This document shows, one piece after another, positions 30,400 through 42,429 of a stretch of 64,000 nucleotides of DNA. A program made the position numbers and the translations under genes. Origin of the DNA: Bremia lactucae (Eukaryota; Oomycota; Peronosporomycetes; Peronosporales; Peronosporaceae); assembly GCF_004359215.1 (NCBI RefSeq), contig NW_027152062.1:528737-592736 (forward strand). The letters are read 5' to 3'. Every line of letters starts with the position of its first letter. The stretch's first letter is position 1. The notes under the pieces are model-generated. The model saw only the letters and a program-made list of their open reading frames with translations. It was not told the origin of the DNA and searched no databases.

Positions 30400-31768
30400 C
30401 AGTGTGATTACCAATCACACTGTGGAGTCAGGTGCCAGCGGCTGTGCGAATGCACATGCAGCGCTGAAGGTTCACCACTCGAATAAGTCGAGTAGATTGA
30501 GACATGAATGTACGCTGAGTGGGCGACATTCAAAAAAATACCGGTTGTCCATAACAGACAACACGATGGTCCTAGGTCGAGTAAAGAGTCGATCGTAGAG
30601 GACCCGATGGTAATAGCGCAATAACAGTCAGAAGACGTTGAGAGAATAAGTCCCCACGTACTTGAGGGGGGGTCTCCTCAAATAGTAAGCGCTGAAGTGA
30701 CTAGACTTCACCATCCCGAGGGATTAATCCCTCGGCAGCCTGTGGATAAATCCCAGCAAGAAACCGAGACATTGCATGTCTTGATTAATGACGGGTCAAG
30801 AATAGGCTCTTATACTCTTGATCTGATGCGCCTCCGAAGTTAACTTCGGAGATAGTTCAATTACCAACCCTAGAATCCAAAACGGTTCTTGACAGATCTG
30901 CATAGTGGTAGAATCAAGCAGATCTGCGCACTAGTCACAGAGGATGAATACGTAACCGATATTCGTTCAGCGGTAATTTTTGCAGAGAACAAACGGGTTC
31001 TCAGCAGCTCATCGATGGACGAAAGTGTCCTCGATGTGATGACTCGGATTGAGAGATATACTACTCAATCCTGGGAGTCACTTAAGACAAATCCTTTATA
31101 CAAGGATTTGATCACTTTAGGGATGCATTCCCTGAGGCAGTTCCATGCGAGTTGCTAAAGGATAAAGGCACTCGATAATACGAGCTCCAACCGGGCTCGA
31201 AGTACTGTGTCATGAAGCAGCGGCCACTGCCTCGTGAACAAGTACTTGCGATTGATAAATTCTTTATCGATTGATTAAAAGCGGGCCATGCAAGGGAGTC
31301 AATCTCCCCACATAGCTCTCCGGCCTTCTCGGTGCGAAAGGTCACAGGAGGGTGGCGGATATTGAACGCATTTAATAAACTGAATGCAGTAACGGTACCA
31401 GCTTGAACGCCGATACCTAGAAAAGACGTAATCATAGATGGTATGTCTAAGCGTACCTTCTTTTCGTCTATGGATCTGATGGATGAATTTTATCAGATCC
31501 TTATGCGTTACCGGGACATCCCATACACAGCAGTGAGCACTCCCAGTGGGATGCTCTGGGAATGGCTAGTAATGCCACAGGGGCTTAGTAACATCCCTGC
31601 AACATTCAACAGATGCGTAGCAAATCTGTTGAGACCGGTGCGAGAATTCGCACGAGTTTTTTTTACGATATATTCGTCCATAGCCGGGCCATGGCAGGAA
31701 AGACGGACGTGGAAGTTCATAAAACTTACGTTCGTCAGGTTCTTACACTTATGTCAGAAGGTCCATCC
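30400..31768 (+). pseudogene. Reverse transcriptase (family A), truncated after motif C
   Basis: LHSGRIKQICALVTEDEYVT and SSSMDESVLDVMTRIE (30889-31050) precede RT. TQSWESLKTNPLYKDLI follows; the fingers are frameshifted (31140-31400). Motif A FFSSMDLMDEFYQILM (31458-31505), then YTAVSTPSGMLWEWLVMPQG (31521-31580), LSNIPATFNRCVANLLRP. Motif C in the second frame is SFFYDIFVHSRA (about 31654-31690), where the first Asp of the FDD pair is replaced by Tyr. Ends at about 31768, where minus-strand convergent-ORF sequence starts. Confidence 0.85.
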
Positions 31769-31769
31769 G

Positions 31770-32690
31770 AAAACACGCGCCCCTGGCGCGTGTTAATTGA
31801 TTGCAAAACGTCAATCGCATCGCGCATCTCGATAAAGATGCGAGCCCTTCGCCAGGGCGAAGAAAGGGACTAGGCATCCCCTTTCGCTCGTTTCGTGCTA
31901 TCGACAACACGGACTGGGATCACCCCACGCGAGGCATGTAAGTCCTGCCTCATGAGACAACAGATGTAATTTACATCTTGCACCGGTTGGATTTCGTTTT
32001 TCAAACTTAACGCGAATCCCGTTAAGTCTTTGAAGCCAGGCTTCGCGTCCAATGTCTTTGACGTAGCGAATAAACGCGTTCCAGGCTTGCATCAACGAGC
32101 TTTTATCTCGCTTTTTGTTACCACTATACCATCGATGCTTTAGAAAACATTAAGATAAAAATCTCCTCACCGCGAAAGTTCGTCGCGCAGGGATCAAGGA
32201 CATGTAGCTTTGTCGCAATAAATAGAGATATTTATAGTCTCTCCAGACAAGCTGCTGACTAGCCGTTCAGGCACTTCTTCTCAGGAGCAAGACGAGGCAT
32301 TTTATTGTCTACGCCACCCTGAGTGGCACCCATTAAAGCAGGGGTACCATAAGAACTTTTATTACGATGGCTTACGCCATCGTCATCACCACGCACAGAG
32401 ATAAGTGCGGGTGACAGAACGGGAGACGGTGCTGGCGATGAACAATCATCCTCATCGTCGGAACCAAACATGCTATAGCGAACGCTATTAGCACGTCTAT
32501 CCGATTGAGCCCCATCATTCGGAGGCTCATAGTCAGCCGCCTAACGACGATCAGGCGACTGTTCTGCTCTTCCTGAGTCGGCCATTTCGTCCGACTCGCA
32601 TTCATAGTCGACCTCCGAAGAGGGGTCGCACTCACGTGGTGACTCACCACGTGCACCCGCAACATCTAGTGTTGCGGGAGAAGATAGCCA
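31770..32690 (-). pseudogene. Convergent extra ORF of family A, copy 2
   Basis: On the minus strand from 32690: SPATLDVAGARGESPRECDP, EVDYECESDEMADSGRAEQS, then MFGSDDEDDCSSPAPSPVLS (32471 down), KMPRLAPEKKCL, and the conserved domain MQAWNAFIRYVKDIGREAWL (32095 down) continuing KFEKRNPTGARCKLHLLSHE and AGLTCLAWG. It matches 1081-2000 (+) and 52250-52990 (+) block by block. On its left is plus-strand RT of the same family, so an internal deletion has removed RNase H and integrase from that element. At 32690 it is fused in frame with an integrase fragment of another copy. An in-frame stop after CLNG and a shift near 32200 break it. Confidence 0.65.
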
Positions 32691-34066
32691 AAACTTCGCC
32701 GTGAACCGTGGATCTCTATCCGAGACTAGTTCACGCGGTAAACCGAAGAGTTTGTATACCGTGTCGATAAAGACACGGGCACGGCCCTGATCCGTGATCG
32801 ACTCTGGTACTGCAACAAGATGTACCATCTTGCTGAATCTGTCTACAAAACAAGGATTTCATTGCTTTGTGATCGTCTTCGGGAATCCGACGATGAAGTC
32901 CATGGATACGTACTGTCAACAGTTTGCCGGAAGTGGTAGAGGTTGGAGAGGTGCACAGGATGAAAGTCTAGGCTTCACCCGTTGACATACTATGTGCTTG
33001 CGCACGAACTGATACTGGCGGGGCCAGTAAAAGGCGCGACTTACTGTGAGATAAGTATTCTACGTCCACGATGCCCACTTGCTGGTGTATCGTGACACTC
33101 ATACATGATGCGCAAGCGCAAACCATTATGAGTAGAGACGACGACACGTGGATTGTCGCTGGCAACGGCTGTGTAGTATAGTAAGCCGTTGCGTGTTGTG
33201 TATCGATCGGATGACGATCGATATAAAGTCGGTAAATCTTTAAGTGTTTATTGGATGAATTCATCAGATGATCCATTAGACGCAGAAGGTCTTTATCTTC
33301 TGTGTAGGCTTTCTTTATGTCAGCAAACAAAGTTGATGACGGAAAACTTGTAACGAGTGTTGCTACAGTGGAATTATTTTCACTGTTAAAGTGCGCAGCC
33401 TGGTCAAATTGGGTCGGCGTGATTACGCATCAGCGACGACATTAAGTCGTCTTGTTTACTTTAAACGGAGAAGTTATACGCCGCGAAGAAGATAGCCACC
33501 TCGCCATTCTTTGCGAGAGGTGTGGGCTGATTACGGCCGTGCGTAATGACGCATGGTCCGTATATACGATGAACGGTCTATCTCCGAGGATATAGACCCT
33601 AAATTTAGCCAATGCATATTTCATGGCAAGGAGTTCCTTGTCATGCACTGGGAAAGCGTTCAGCTGGTTGCAGCTGACGCTATTGATAACGGACGACGCG
33701 CTCTGCGCCGTCTGTATCGTATTGCATTAATGCACAGCCGATTGCGAAATCGCTGGCGTCACAGACCATATGGAATGGTCTGTCTTGATCTGCAATCGCC
33801 AAGATGGGCGATTGCATTAAGATTTGCCTGATACCTTCAAAGAAACGCGGACAAATTGTGTTCCGTGACTATTTCTCAATTTTTTCAGAAGACAAGAGAG
33901 ATGAACTGTCATCTAGGCATAATTGCGTGAGTACTTGTGCAATTACGCCACTAGCCCAAGGAACTTTCTTAGTCCCTTGACATCGACCGGAACTGGCCAG
34001 TCGGTAATTCCCTTGATCGTTTCGGGATCAGGGCGCACACCGTGGTTATCGACGATGCACCCAAGA
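32690..34066 (-). pseudogene. RT thumb, RNase H and integrase N-half (family A)
   Basis: Minus strand: RT connection near 34060-33840 (words for a LGCIVDNHGVRPDPE strand), RNase H ELLAMKYALAKFRVYILGDR then PFIVYTDHASLRTAVISPHL and SQRMARW (33648-33480), the pre-integrase linker FADIKKAYTEDKDLLRLMDH (33330 down), and the integrase core with MVHLVAVPESITDQG and LPRELVSDRDPRFTAKFW (32828-32690). It stops at the second catalytic Asp region and joins the convergent ORF sequence at 32690. Confidence 0.8.
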
Positions 34067-34079
34067 AGTGGTATTTTGC

Positions 34080-34797
34080 TTGAGCGAGTATTCGGAGCCT
34101 AAACCTCCGCCGACGATACGTGAACGTGCTCAGTCGGTGTCACAAGCCAGTCGTTTAGAACGTGGCTATGTGACGTGTGGCATTCCAAAGATGCCCCCTC
34201 CATCTAAATGGCCTCGTTTAAACGGGCCGAGAGCGTCGCTCCTAGAGCGCGCTCTTGTAGACGCAAATAATTATTGATCCATCGGATGGGTCACGTCGAG
34301 GACCTCAACGTCAATAACCAGCTGGGAACGCGGCTCATAGCTGTCATATGAAGGTAAAACCGCGCCAGAAATCAAGATAACTCGTTCGCTGCCCCTTTAC
34401 ATCACGGTGGTTTAGAATGCGTTTCACAAGGAAACGTTGACCACCGTGGGAATCCACGAATGGTTGTTGCGAAGGAGGTAAAATTAGATCCGACCTGCGT
34501 GACGGATCTAGAGTCGAAGGTCGACAAACTCGACCCCTTCCTCCATGTATTGGGGGAGGTCTCGATCACGAGCGCGGTAAGCGTCACTCGTTAGAGCAGA
34601 CGGTGCAGGCTCACTATATCGAACGGTTTGAAGACCGTTCGAATAGTGCGTACTTAATGTTGGAGTACGAACGGAAGTATCACGCTCTTCGTGATGAGCT
34701 GTCGTCAGCTCATCGCGGATTCGAGGATCTTCTGGCCCGACATAGAAGATCCAGATTTAACATGAGAATCTGGTTCCTGACAACAAGAATCTTTTAG
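34080..34797 (+). pseudogene. Convergent extra ORF of family A, C-terminal half, copy 3
   Basis: Plus strand, facing the minus-strand integrase at 34794-35650. The open frame 34603-34797 reads YIERFEDRSNSAYLMLEYER then KYHALRDELSSAHRGFEDLL and ARHRRSRF, a heptad-like charged region likely to form a coiled coil. About 34490-34600 matches 2245-2340 of copy 1 by position and composition (DLESKVDKLD against YRDLDDILHYLRED). The frame 34068-34277 carries ERAQSVSQASRLERGYV, not matched elsewhere. The N-terminal half is missing. Confidence 0.5.
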
Positions 34798-35650
34798 GGA
34801 TTTTTAAAAAGGGTGATCAGATCCGTTCTCGGAAGAAACCGCGTACTGATGGTACGGGCGGAGCCGACAAACGTAAAACGATGGATGCGTTCGCATCCTA
34901 CGTGGCAATCTTTTGTGTACGCATTGCCTCTGCGATGCAGTACACGGTAAGGCCCAACGAACTTGGGTATTAATTTACTGCTACCCACATTAGTGACTAC
35001 ATGCTTAGGTAAGTTTACCGTAGACAGTAGTAATAGATCTTTAATTTCAAATGAAAGAACGTTTGCTCTTCAATGTTTGTCTGGGTTCCGATTCTGACGG
35101 TCCACTGCGTTAGCAATGGAATCCTGAACGAAACGAATTATTGATTCTCGAGTTAGCAGAAACTCTTCTGCTGACTCATTTGTTTTTCTTTTTCAGTACG
35201 CTTTGTGCGTACTGCCATGAGATCATTATCGTGTTCGATGTCGATGTCTTCGACATCGACATCACTCGCGTCGTTGTTAACTTCGAAACGTGATGAGCAT
35301 GCGCCAGAAATGGTTTTGCTCGTGCGAGTCCACCCCCCCTTAAACTAGAGGATCCCTCTAATTGAGTGGATATGCGAGGATGGCGTAAGCCATTCCCAAA
35401 GAACGGTGTATGCGTTGTAGACGCTTGCACCGAATTATTGATGGCGAATTCGACCATCGGTAAAAGGTTGCTCCAAGTCGGATACGATTAAACGAAACCT
35501 CAAAGTATCTCTACGAAATGTCTGCCGCAAGAGACAATAACGCGTCGCCCGCGGCTGCATGTACCGCAGCCGAAGGTTCCGCACTATACGCTGACTGTAT
35601 GGACTTGTTAACAATGCGATAGAATAAAAAATGATGGTTCTGACCAATCA
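34794..35650 (-). pseudogene. Integrase C-terminal half (family A)
   Basis: Minus strand: VEFAINNSVQASTTHTPFFG then NGLRHPRIST (35457 down), an acidic linker rich in MSMSKTSTSNT, and the GPF module LIPKFVGPYRVLHRRGNAYT (34985-34920). It overlaps the end of the convergent ORF by a few bases. Upstream core sequence is decayed (35650-35460). Confidence 0.75.
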
Positions 35651-35727
35651 ACAATGTTTTCAATAAAGTGGTCTGATAGTGACCACTCTATACAATGACA
35701 ATCAGAGTTGCCGTTTGATAAAACGAA

Positions 35728-36178
35728 GTGTATCGTTACATGAAATTAACACTTAGAGGTTAATAGTTAATATATTATCTAAAAGGTAGATAATATTTGG
35801 AGAATATTACTTTACATAGAACTTTTCGGAAAGCTTATTCATTAATAGATATATGCCATTATATCTACTTAGTCAGCGGTCGAGTCGGCTCTGTCCGTGC
35901 GAAAAGAGAGAGACAGATAAGACTTTATAACATGTTTGTATTAATATACAGTTAATTTAGTATTCAAGAGATAGATACTGAAGAACTTAATTATATTATA
36001 TACAGTTTACTTTTGACGCATTACGTGCAGATGAAGACTCTCTTTAAAGCAGTGTTTTAAAGAGAGTCTTCCTCTGCACGTAGTAGTGTACGTGAAGTGA
36101 CGTGAGGCACCACTCGCACTGAAGCAGTGTGAAGTGGACTTGTACCGAAGCAGTACAAGTCGGCAGTGCCCCGTTACA
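35728..36178 (+). repeat. LTR-A, second copy
   Basis: From TGTATCGTTACATGAAATTA to GTGCCCCGTTACA (36178). Matches 27224-27677 throughout; the first ten bases are missing. A strong stem-loop at 36024-36080 (16 bp perfect inner stem) lies before the conserved CTCTGCACGTA. Confidence 0.85.
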
Positions 36179-36358
36179 CGGATGGTGTCGTACGCCATGT
36201 CGCGTTTGCGCAACAAGGTGCTAAGAGTGGGCTTACTCGGCACTTATGGCGTATTTTACCAAATTTGGTGTATTGACGCAATAAGACATCAGTTCTGTTG
36301 ATTGGTTGATTTCGGTTTAAATCAACCCGCGAATCGTCACAAGACATGACTCGCTGTG
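36179..36358 (+). repeat. LTR-B U3 fragment
   Basis: ACCAAATTTGGTGTATTGAC then GCAATAAGACATCAGTTCTG and GATTGGTTGATTTC match the reverse complement of about 600-720. It interrupts the expected primer binding site and gag after the LTR; the next sequence is RT. Confidence 0.6.
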
Positions 36359-37560
36359 GTTGCGCAACCACAGCTAGAGGCACACTCCCCAAAAAAACTT
36401 GAGGGAATAAGACCCCAAGAAGCTGCTGTCCCCACAAACCTGGTCAATGGTCCCAGGTATCTTTGGAAATAAGCTCCAAGGAGGAAACTGAGACCTAAAA
36501 TGTATTAGTAAACAACGGATCAAGTGTAGGCGCTTATACACTTGATCTGATAGCGCCTCCGAAGTTAACTTGGAAGATAACTCAATTCCCAACGCTAGAA
36601 CCGAATTGGTTTTTGCGTAATCTGCGTAGTGGCAAAGTCAAGGAGATCTGCATACTTATCGCAGATGACAAGTACGTGGCCGATATTCGGTCGGCAATAG
36701 TATTTCCCGAAAACGAACGGGTTCTTAGCAGCTCATCGATGGATGAAAGTGCTATCAATGAGAAGACACGGATGGAACGTGTTGCGTTCCAATCCTGGGA
36801 GTCTTTGAAGGCAAAAACTTCATATAAGGATTTGATCGAAATAAAGGATGTATTCCCTGGATCCGTACCGTGCGAGTTGCCTAAGGATATAATGTGTAAA
36901 GAAGCAGTGCCCATTGCCTCGTGAAGAAGTATTAGCGATCGGCAAATTGTTTGCCGATCGCTTACAGCGGGCAATGTGAAAGCAGTCGCCTCTCTACATA
37001 GCTCTCCGACCTTCGGTGATCGTAAAGCAACATGGGGGTTGCCGAATTTGCATGCATTTAATAAATTGAGCGCTGTAACGGTACCTGCTCAAACACCGAT
37101 ACCACGAAAAGACGTAATTATTGATTGTATGTGAAAGAGTACTACCTTTTCTCAGTGGATCTGATACTCAGATCATTATGCGCGAACAGGATATCTCGTT
37201 CACAACAGCACCCCAATCGGGATACTATGAGAGGGGCAGGATATGCCACAGGGGCTTAGTAATGCCCCCGCGACATTCAACAGATGTGTAACCAATCTGT
37301 TAAGACCGGGGCGGGATTTCACACTGAGTTATTTCTGTGAAGTTTTCGTTCATAGCAGAGCATAAATGGAAGGTCAAATGTTAAAGTACACCGTACCCAC
37401 GTCCGAAAGGTTCTTTCACTTATGCGTGAGCACAAGTTGAATGCAGAACTCAAAAAGTGTATATTTACTGTAAGCGAAATACCACTTCTTGGGTGCACCG
37501 TGGGTTAACACGGTGTTCGCCATTATCCGGGAAAGATCAACGCGATCAATGACTGCGAAA
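36359..37560 (+). pseudogene. Reverse transcriptase (family A)
   Basis: NLRSGKVKEICILIADDKYV, DIRSAIVFPENERVLSSSSM and MERVAFQSWESLKAKTSYKD (36613-36840) precede VFPGSVPCELPKD. The palm is broken over frames: MPQGLSNAPATFNRCVTNLL (about 37243-37300) and a motif C region YFCEVFVHSRA (about 37330-37365) with both Asp lost. It ends after LGCTVG and the GKINAINDC-like block at 37560. No gag or protease precedes it; it starts within the linker at 36359. Confidence 0.8.
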
Positions 37561-37928
37561 CCCCAGTCACGGCGAGTTAACTTCGCTCGCTTGCGTGTAC
37601 CCTGTTTCTTTTCATCACGTCACACCTGCCAGTCCTTTTGGAACTAGCGGAGCGGCAACTAGTGCTCCTTCTCATAGGCAGACACCACGCCCGGTAAGTC
37701 GACGCGTAGGGCGCCGACCGGTTCCCAATAGTCGAAAATCTTCGGTTATCCTCTCCACTGGACTGGAATTTAAAGCTTCTGCTGCACGGAGCGGTGGGCA
37801 ATTAAATTCGCAACAAGGAAGTATTCGTTCCCAGCAGCACTAATCAGTGCAGGCGGCGCCCGATAGGAGCGGCGATTTCGCTCACCTCCTCGCGGCAGCC
37901 TATCCCGCCTCCGTTTAGTTGTAAGCGT
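37561..37928. other. Unassigned segment between two elements
   Basis: GC-richer than its surroundings. An 82-codon plus-strand frame (37595-37843) is Ser/Arg rich (TSAPSHRQTPRPVSRRVGRR) with no recognisable domain. As it lies 3' of the family F integrase and on the opposite strand it could be a convergent ORF of family F, but there is only one copy here to judge by. Confidence 0.3.
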
Positions 37929-39561
37929 TTAGCGCTGCTGAACGACGGATGAAGTATCCTGAATGTCAAGTCTCGCGACTGACTTCGGATCTCCACAATG
38001 TTCGCTCGAAGGATCGCCAGGGTTACGGAAGGATGAAACTTCGGCTGAGCCTTTCGACGAAGCTGATGCTGAGAGATCTGCGTTACACGCGCGATATCCC
38101 TCGCTCTCTATTTCCCTATGATGATGGGACGGAATTGACGGAGGGAAGTCTTTCACCTTCCTCTTCACCCCCACATAATCGACCCCCGACCCACAGTCGG
38201 CGTTACCGTCGGTCTCTTTGTACGGATATGGTTATATGATCTCTTCTGTATCAACAAACTGTATCAGACGACTCACGTAAGAGACAAGCTGCGTCTTCGT
38301 ATACGGCGGGAGTGTGAGCCTATATTTAGGTCTCCAACCTCCTTGACCACCGTAAACGGCCCGATGAAACGCGACAATAATTTCGTAGTAACTCCAGGTT
38401 GTACAAAAACTACATTTTTAGGCAGGGTAGCAGTACTTAAAATAATTTTTAATTCTACTCTAAAGCATTCATTGTTTTACGACCTGTTGGTCCGCATATT
38501 GTTTTTGCTTGTCCTGTGCGCTTGTCATCGCGTCACGGACTTTTCGTTTGATGGTTAATCGCTCATCGACAAAGCGTTGAGCCTCGCTCACGCTTTTAGC
38601 ATCAAACTCGCATATGACACCGCCAAGAGGTCGGTCATAGGACGCACTTTTCAATAACGAAAAAAACGTCGTTATTGTTTGAAACACAAGCGTTTCTTGC
38701 CGTGCCTCCATACTGATGTCGTGACTACTGCCAAACTGGCAGGGTCCGTAGGACAAGTTTCCGTCGTTGATATAGCAACCTCACGGGTCATCGTTATATT
38801 GTCCCTCTTTCGCACCGAGCGTTCGGGCTGCGCACAAACGAGACTGGCGTCCGAGGATGGCGCAGTCCGTTTATATAAAACAGTGTCTCTCCCGTACCGG
38901 CGTGGATACAGTATTTAATATCGAATTCCTCGAAGGCCAATTGTTTGCTTCATTCTTTAAAAGTGGCTACCGTGCGCAATACACTGGCCACGACCTCATT
39001 GGCACGATCGTTTTGGACATCGGTCTGGGGATGATCGGCTTTAGACATTTCGAGCTCGCTTTCCAGCAGCTCAAACACATTTCGCCAAAAATTCGACGTA
39101 AAACGTGGATCCGGGTCCTATACTATCGACTCGGGCATCCCGCATAGTCGGTACACATGATAGATCGATGTGCTACATCGTGCTTAATGCACCATGTAGC
39201 GCAGTCTGTCTACAAAGACGACAATCCTTGTTCGACCCTTGTGGTCAGTCGGCATGACAAACATGAAGTCCAGGCTGACCGACTTCCAAGAATTTGTTTG
39301 AATCAATAGTGGCTTTAACAGCCCACTGCTGGACGGTGTAGGCTCTTTGCGCCGACACTATTAGCAGGAACGAATATAGTTGGCCACCCATTGATATAGG
39401 TGTGGCCACCAAAACTTCTCTGACACTCGTAAGAATGTCTTTTGACGGCCCAGATACTCACTCGACGGTGCATCATGGAGCTCGTGAAGTATCTTCCGCT
39501 TGAGATCTGCGTCTTGTGGGACATAGATTCTCAAGGGATCACAGGTGACTGCTGATACCAT
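37929..39561 (-). pseudogene. Integrase (family F)
   Basis: Minus strand: VPQDADLKRKILHELHDAPS then EYLGRQKTFLRVSEKFWWPH (HHCC finger, 39520-39400), a core remnant about 39300-39090, the linker VRDAMTSAQDKQKQYADQQV (38530-38475), a GPF-like stretch near 38370, and a long polar tail KDFPPSIPSHHHREIESEGY (38140 down). Words differ from families A and D. Multiple frameshifts. Confidence 0.7.
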
Positions 39562-41020
39562 GGCAGGCCATCGCTGTAACTAAACCGGCTTAGCTTTGCA
39601 ATCAGCTGCGACGGAAAGAAGACCTTACGTCCACCGAAGTTATCCAACACCAGGCGAGTTATGTTGGCCCTGACTGTAGCTCTACTTAATTTCAGTGGCC
39701 AACGATCTCGTCACGTGGCATACTTTCATCGCTGCCAACATTGACGCCTCAACTTGTGTTTTAGCACGAGACACAATTTCCTGGTGTCTTGTCTCGAAGT
39801 CTGGTCTACGCGATAACGCGTCAGCCAAGACATTCGATTTACCCGGCGTGTATTCATCTTCGATATCAAATTCAGAGAAGAATGTAAGCCATCTTCCCAT
39901 TTTAGGCGAGAGGTGCGGTGAGTTTACTGCTATCCGCAGTGATGTGTGGTCCGTATAAATCACAAATGGTTCGGTGCCCAACAGGTGCACTCGAAATTAA
40001 ATAAGAGCATAATTTATTGAAAGCAGCTCCTTGTCACTCTGTTCCGCGGCTTTTAAAAGCCAGGACTAATAAGAGATGACAGGGTCAACGCCGTCGTCAT
40101 CCTTCTGCATTAGCGCGCTACCGATTGCAAAATTGCTTGCATCGCAGCCGACGCTAAAGGGTTTATCCGCGTCTGGCAATGCCAAGACCGATGCCAAAAC
40201 AAGAAATTGCTTAAATGATGTGAACGCGTCTTCTTGTTCCTTTGACCAAACCCATGCTCTGCATAATTCTCGCTATACTTATGCAAGAAATTAGCGAGCC
40301 CTATGAATTGGCGCAAATCCTTCACATGTCGTGGGATTGGCCATTCCTTAACTGATTTTACCTTGTCTGTGTCTGCTCGTACACCATGTATACCTACGAT
40401 GCAACCCAGCACAGGTATCTCTGGAACCCCTATGACGCACTTTTGCAAGTTGGCGTACAATTGTGCGTCCTTAACAGTCTGCAACACAGCGTCTAAATGA
40501 CGCTTGTGCGACTATATTGCACTCAGCCCGTCCTGGACCCTACTATGCACGAATACATCGTCAGAGTAATGGAGCGCGCAGGCACGGTGCTGACGCATCA
40601 TGTGAGTCACCACTCGGTTGAATGTTGCCGGTGCATTGTTTTAAACCTTGGGGCATCACAAGCCGCTTCCAAAGCATACCGCTTGGGGTGCTTACTGCCG
40701 TTTTGGCTCCTTCGGACTCTCATGAGTACCTGATAGTAGCCATCCTTTAAATTCAACACGGAAAAGATGTCGACTTTCCCATGGCGCTTAACACGACATC
40801 TTTGCGTGGGTGTTGGCGTTTTGCGCCGGTGTGGTGGCCGTGTTCAGCTTATTGAAAGCGTGAACCACGCGCCATCCACCTAATTTTGGACAGGAACAGA
40901 TCCCATGGCATTTCTGGAAGTTTTACTATCGCCTCTATGGATTTAAAGCCGTGCTGGAGCACTCAACTGAGGAAGTATCCGCCAATTTGTCTTCGACGGC
41001 CTCGAACTTCTCGTTCGAAA
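39562..41020 (-). pseudogene. Reverse transcriptase and RNase H (family F)
   Basis: Minus strand: a decayed RT palm near 40990-40600; AQLYANLQKCVIGVPEIPVL then GCIVGIHGVRADTDKVKSVK and DLRQFIGLANFLHKYSENYA (40487-40250, RT palm end and thumb); RNase H MHLLGTEPFVIYTDHTSLRI and TPGKSNVLADALSRRPDFE (39990-39780). The DALSRR word and the YTDH motif identify gypsy RNase H. Several frameshifts. Confidence 0.8.
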
Positions 41021-41329
41021 GCGGATTAATCGAAAGGTCACTTGTTTTGACGTGCCTTTGATCGTCTTTATCTGCTGGGGAGCGGGTGCCGGTGCTCTCA
41101 CGGCAAACGCATCCCTTCCAACCGCACCGGGCTATAGGCTCTGTGCCAATTCCTTCGATGCTTGGCTTCCTGTCAGCTCGCTGTCTGGTGCGACAGTCTC
41201 TCGGCTCTGTGCAGGATCTTTGGACGCATGACTAGGACTTGGTGACGTTTGACATCCGGTCAAACCACCCTCAACTGTATTTGGCACGACATCATTTGCA
41301 TAGGCCTCCATAGAAACATATCCTTTCCA

Positions 41330-41690
41330 ATTTCCTGCATAGAGTTAGCAACTGTGCGTGTACGCCAGTCTATCCTAGTTAGCGTTTTGCCAACCATGGC
41401 ATACTTAGGATGAGGTAATACGGACTCTCCATAATTTGTACTGTGAGCTTCCCTTCACAGGAAAAGTAACTAAAGCTGAAGGCGAGTTCTACTTGAACTT
41501 CTTTCGATTTTGCGAGCGCGCCATTCGCTGAACAAATGGTCGCCTCTTCTCACTTGCATCCTGACAAAGCGACTCAACATGTTTTAGAGCAAGAGATTCA
41601 TAAACTTCTGTGATGCACCGAGATCACGACAAGTTTCATCACATGGTCAGAGCCTCATAATCGAGCGCTTCAGACCAGCAGGGGTGAAGT
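41330..41690 (-). pseudogene. Retropepsin-like protease (family F), remnant
   Basis: On the minus strand DLGASQKFMNLLL (about 41630-41590) resembles an active-site loop with the first residues altered, and YAMVGKTLTRIDWRTRTVAN (about 41405-41345) resembles the strand after the flap. The order agrees with the RT on its left. 41021-41330 between them is linker without recognisable words. Confidence 0.45.
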
Positions 41691-41726
41691 CCAAAATTTC
41701 GAGACCTCAGGGGCTATCCTACCCAT

Positions 41727-42250
41727 TTGTTCGATAACTCTGAACTTACGGGTAGATCAGAGCCAGAGTCCGCGTCTGGAGAGAATTCCGCCCCTACTGC
41801 GCTTCTGCGTTTCTCGAACCTCAGTGGTCGATACAGGGCTCACGCGTCTCGCATGCAGGTTCTTGCCATCACCCTTTGGGTAGGCATTCTTCTTGTTGGC
41901 AAGTTAAAAAAAATTGCCTTAGTTGATGGTTTTACAGCAGTGCCTCAGTGACAGCTTAAGATAAGCCGTCGGCCGATAGGTCGGATTCCACTTTTATGGA
42001 GTTGGGCAACGCAGGCGTAATCTGTTTCAAGTGCGGCAAGCGCGGCCATATGATGGCTCGCTGCTATGCCCGAGTTCCTGCTGGTGCTAAGACGCCTCTT
42101 CTATCGTCCACGGCACTTTCCTAAGAAAGGCCTGTCACGATGGACCGTGCCGCAGTCTGTTCATGAACGTGGCACCTTTATGTGTTCCGGTATCGGACCC
42201 ACAAAAATGGGCGACGACAGCGAGAGCATCTCCTGCACATATTCTTGAAG
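41727..42250 (+). pseudogene. gag nucleocapsid fragment with zinc knuckle
   Basis: A plus-strand frame reads STFMELGNAGVICFKCGKRG then HMMARCYARVPAGAKTP; CFKCGKRGHMMARC (about 42019-42060) is an intact CCHC knuckle different from those of families A and D. It is on the strand opposite to the family F pol at its left, so either it belongs to another element or an inversion separates them. Upstream (41727-41950) is open in another frame. 42250-42429 shows no clear coding signal. Confidence 0.6.
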
Positions 42251-42429
42251 CGATCGCTGCGCCTGTCGCGCTCCCAAGAAATGCGCTAAAGCAACACTTC
42301 GTTATTTGGCGGCTGATACATGGCGCGAATCTTTGTCTTAAAGATCACCCCTGAAGGGAACACCTTAATGTCATTGGAACTATTAAGTCAAAATAATTAA
42401 GACAATAACTTTGTACTTCTTTACTTACC

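Noticed and set aside
37595..37843. Ser/Arg-rich plus-strand frame as a convergent ORF of family F
   Set aside because: Only one copy is present in the window, so conservation cannot be judged; kept as an unassigned segment.
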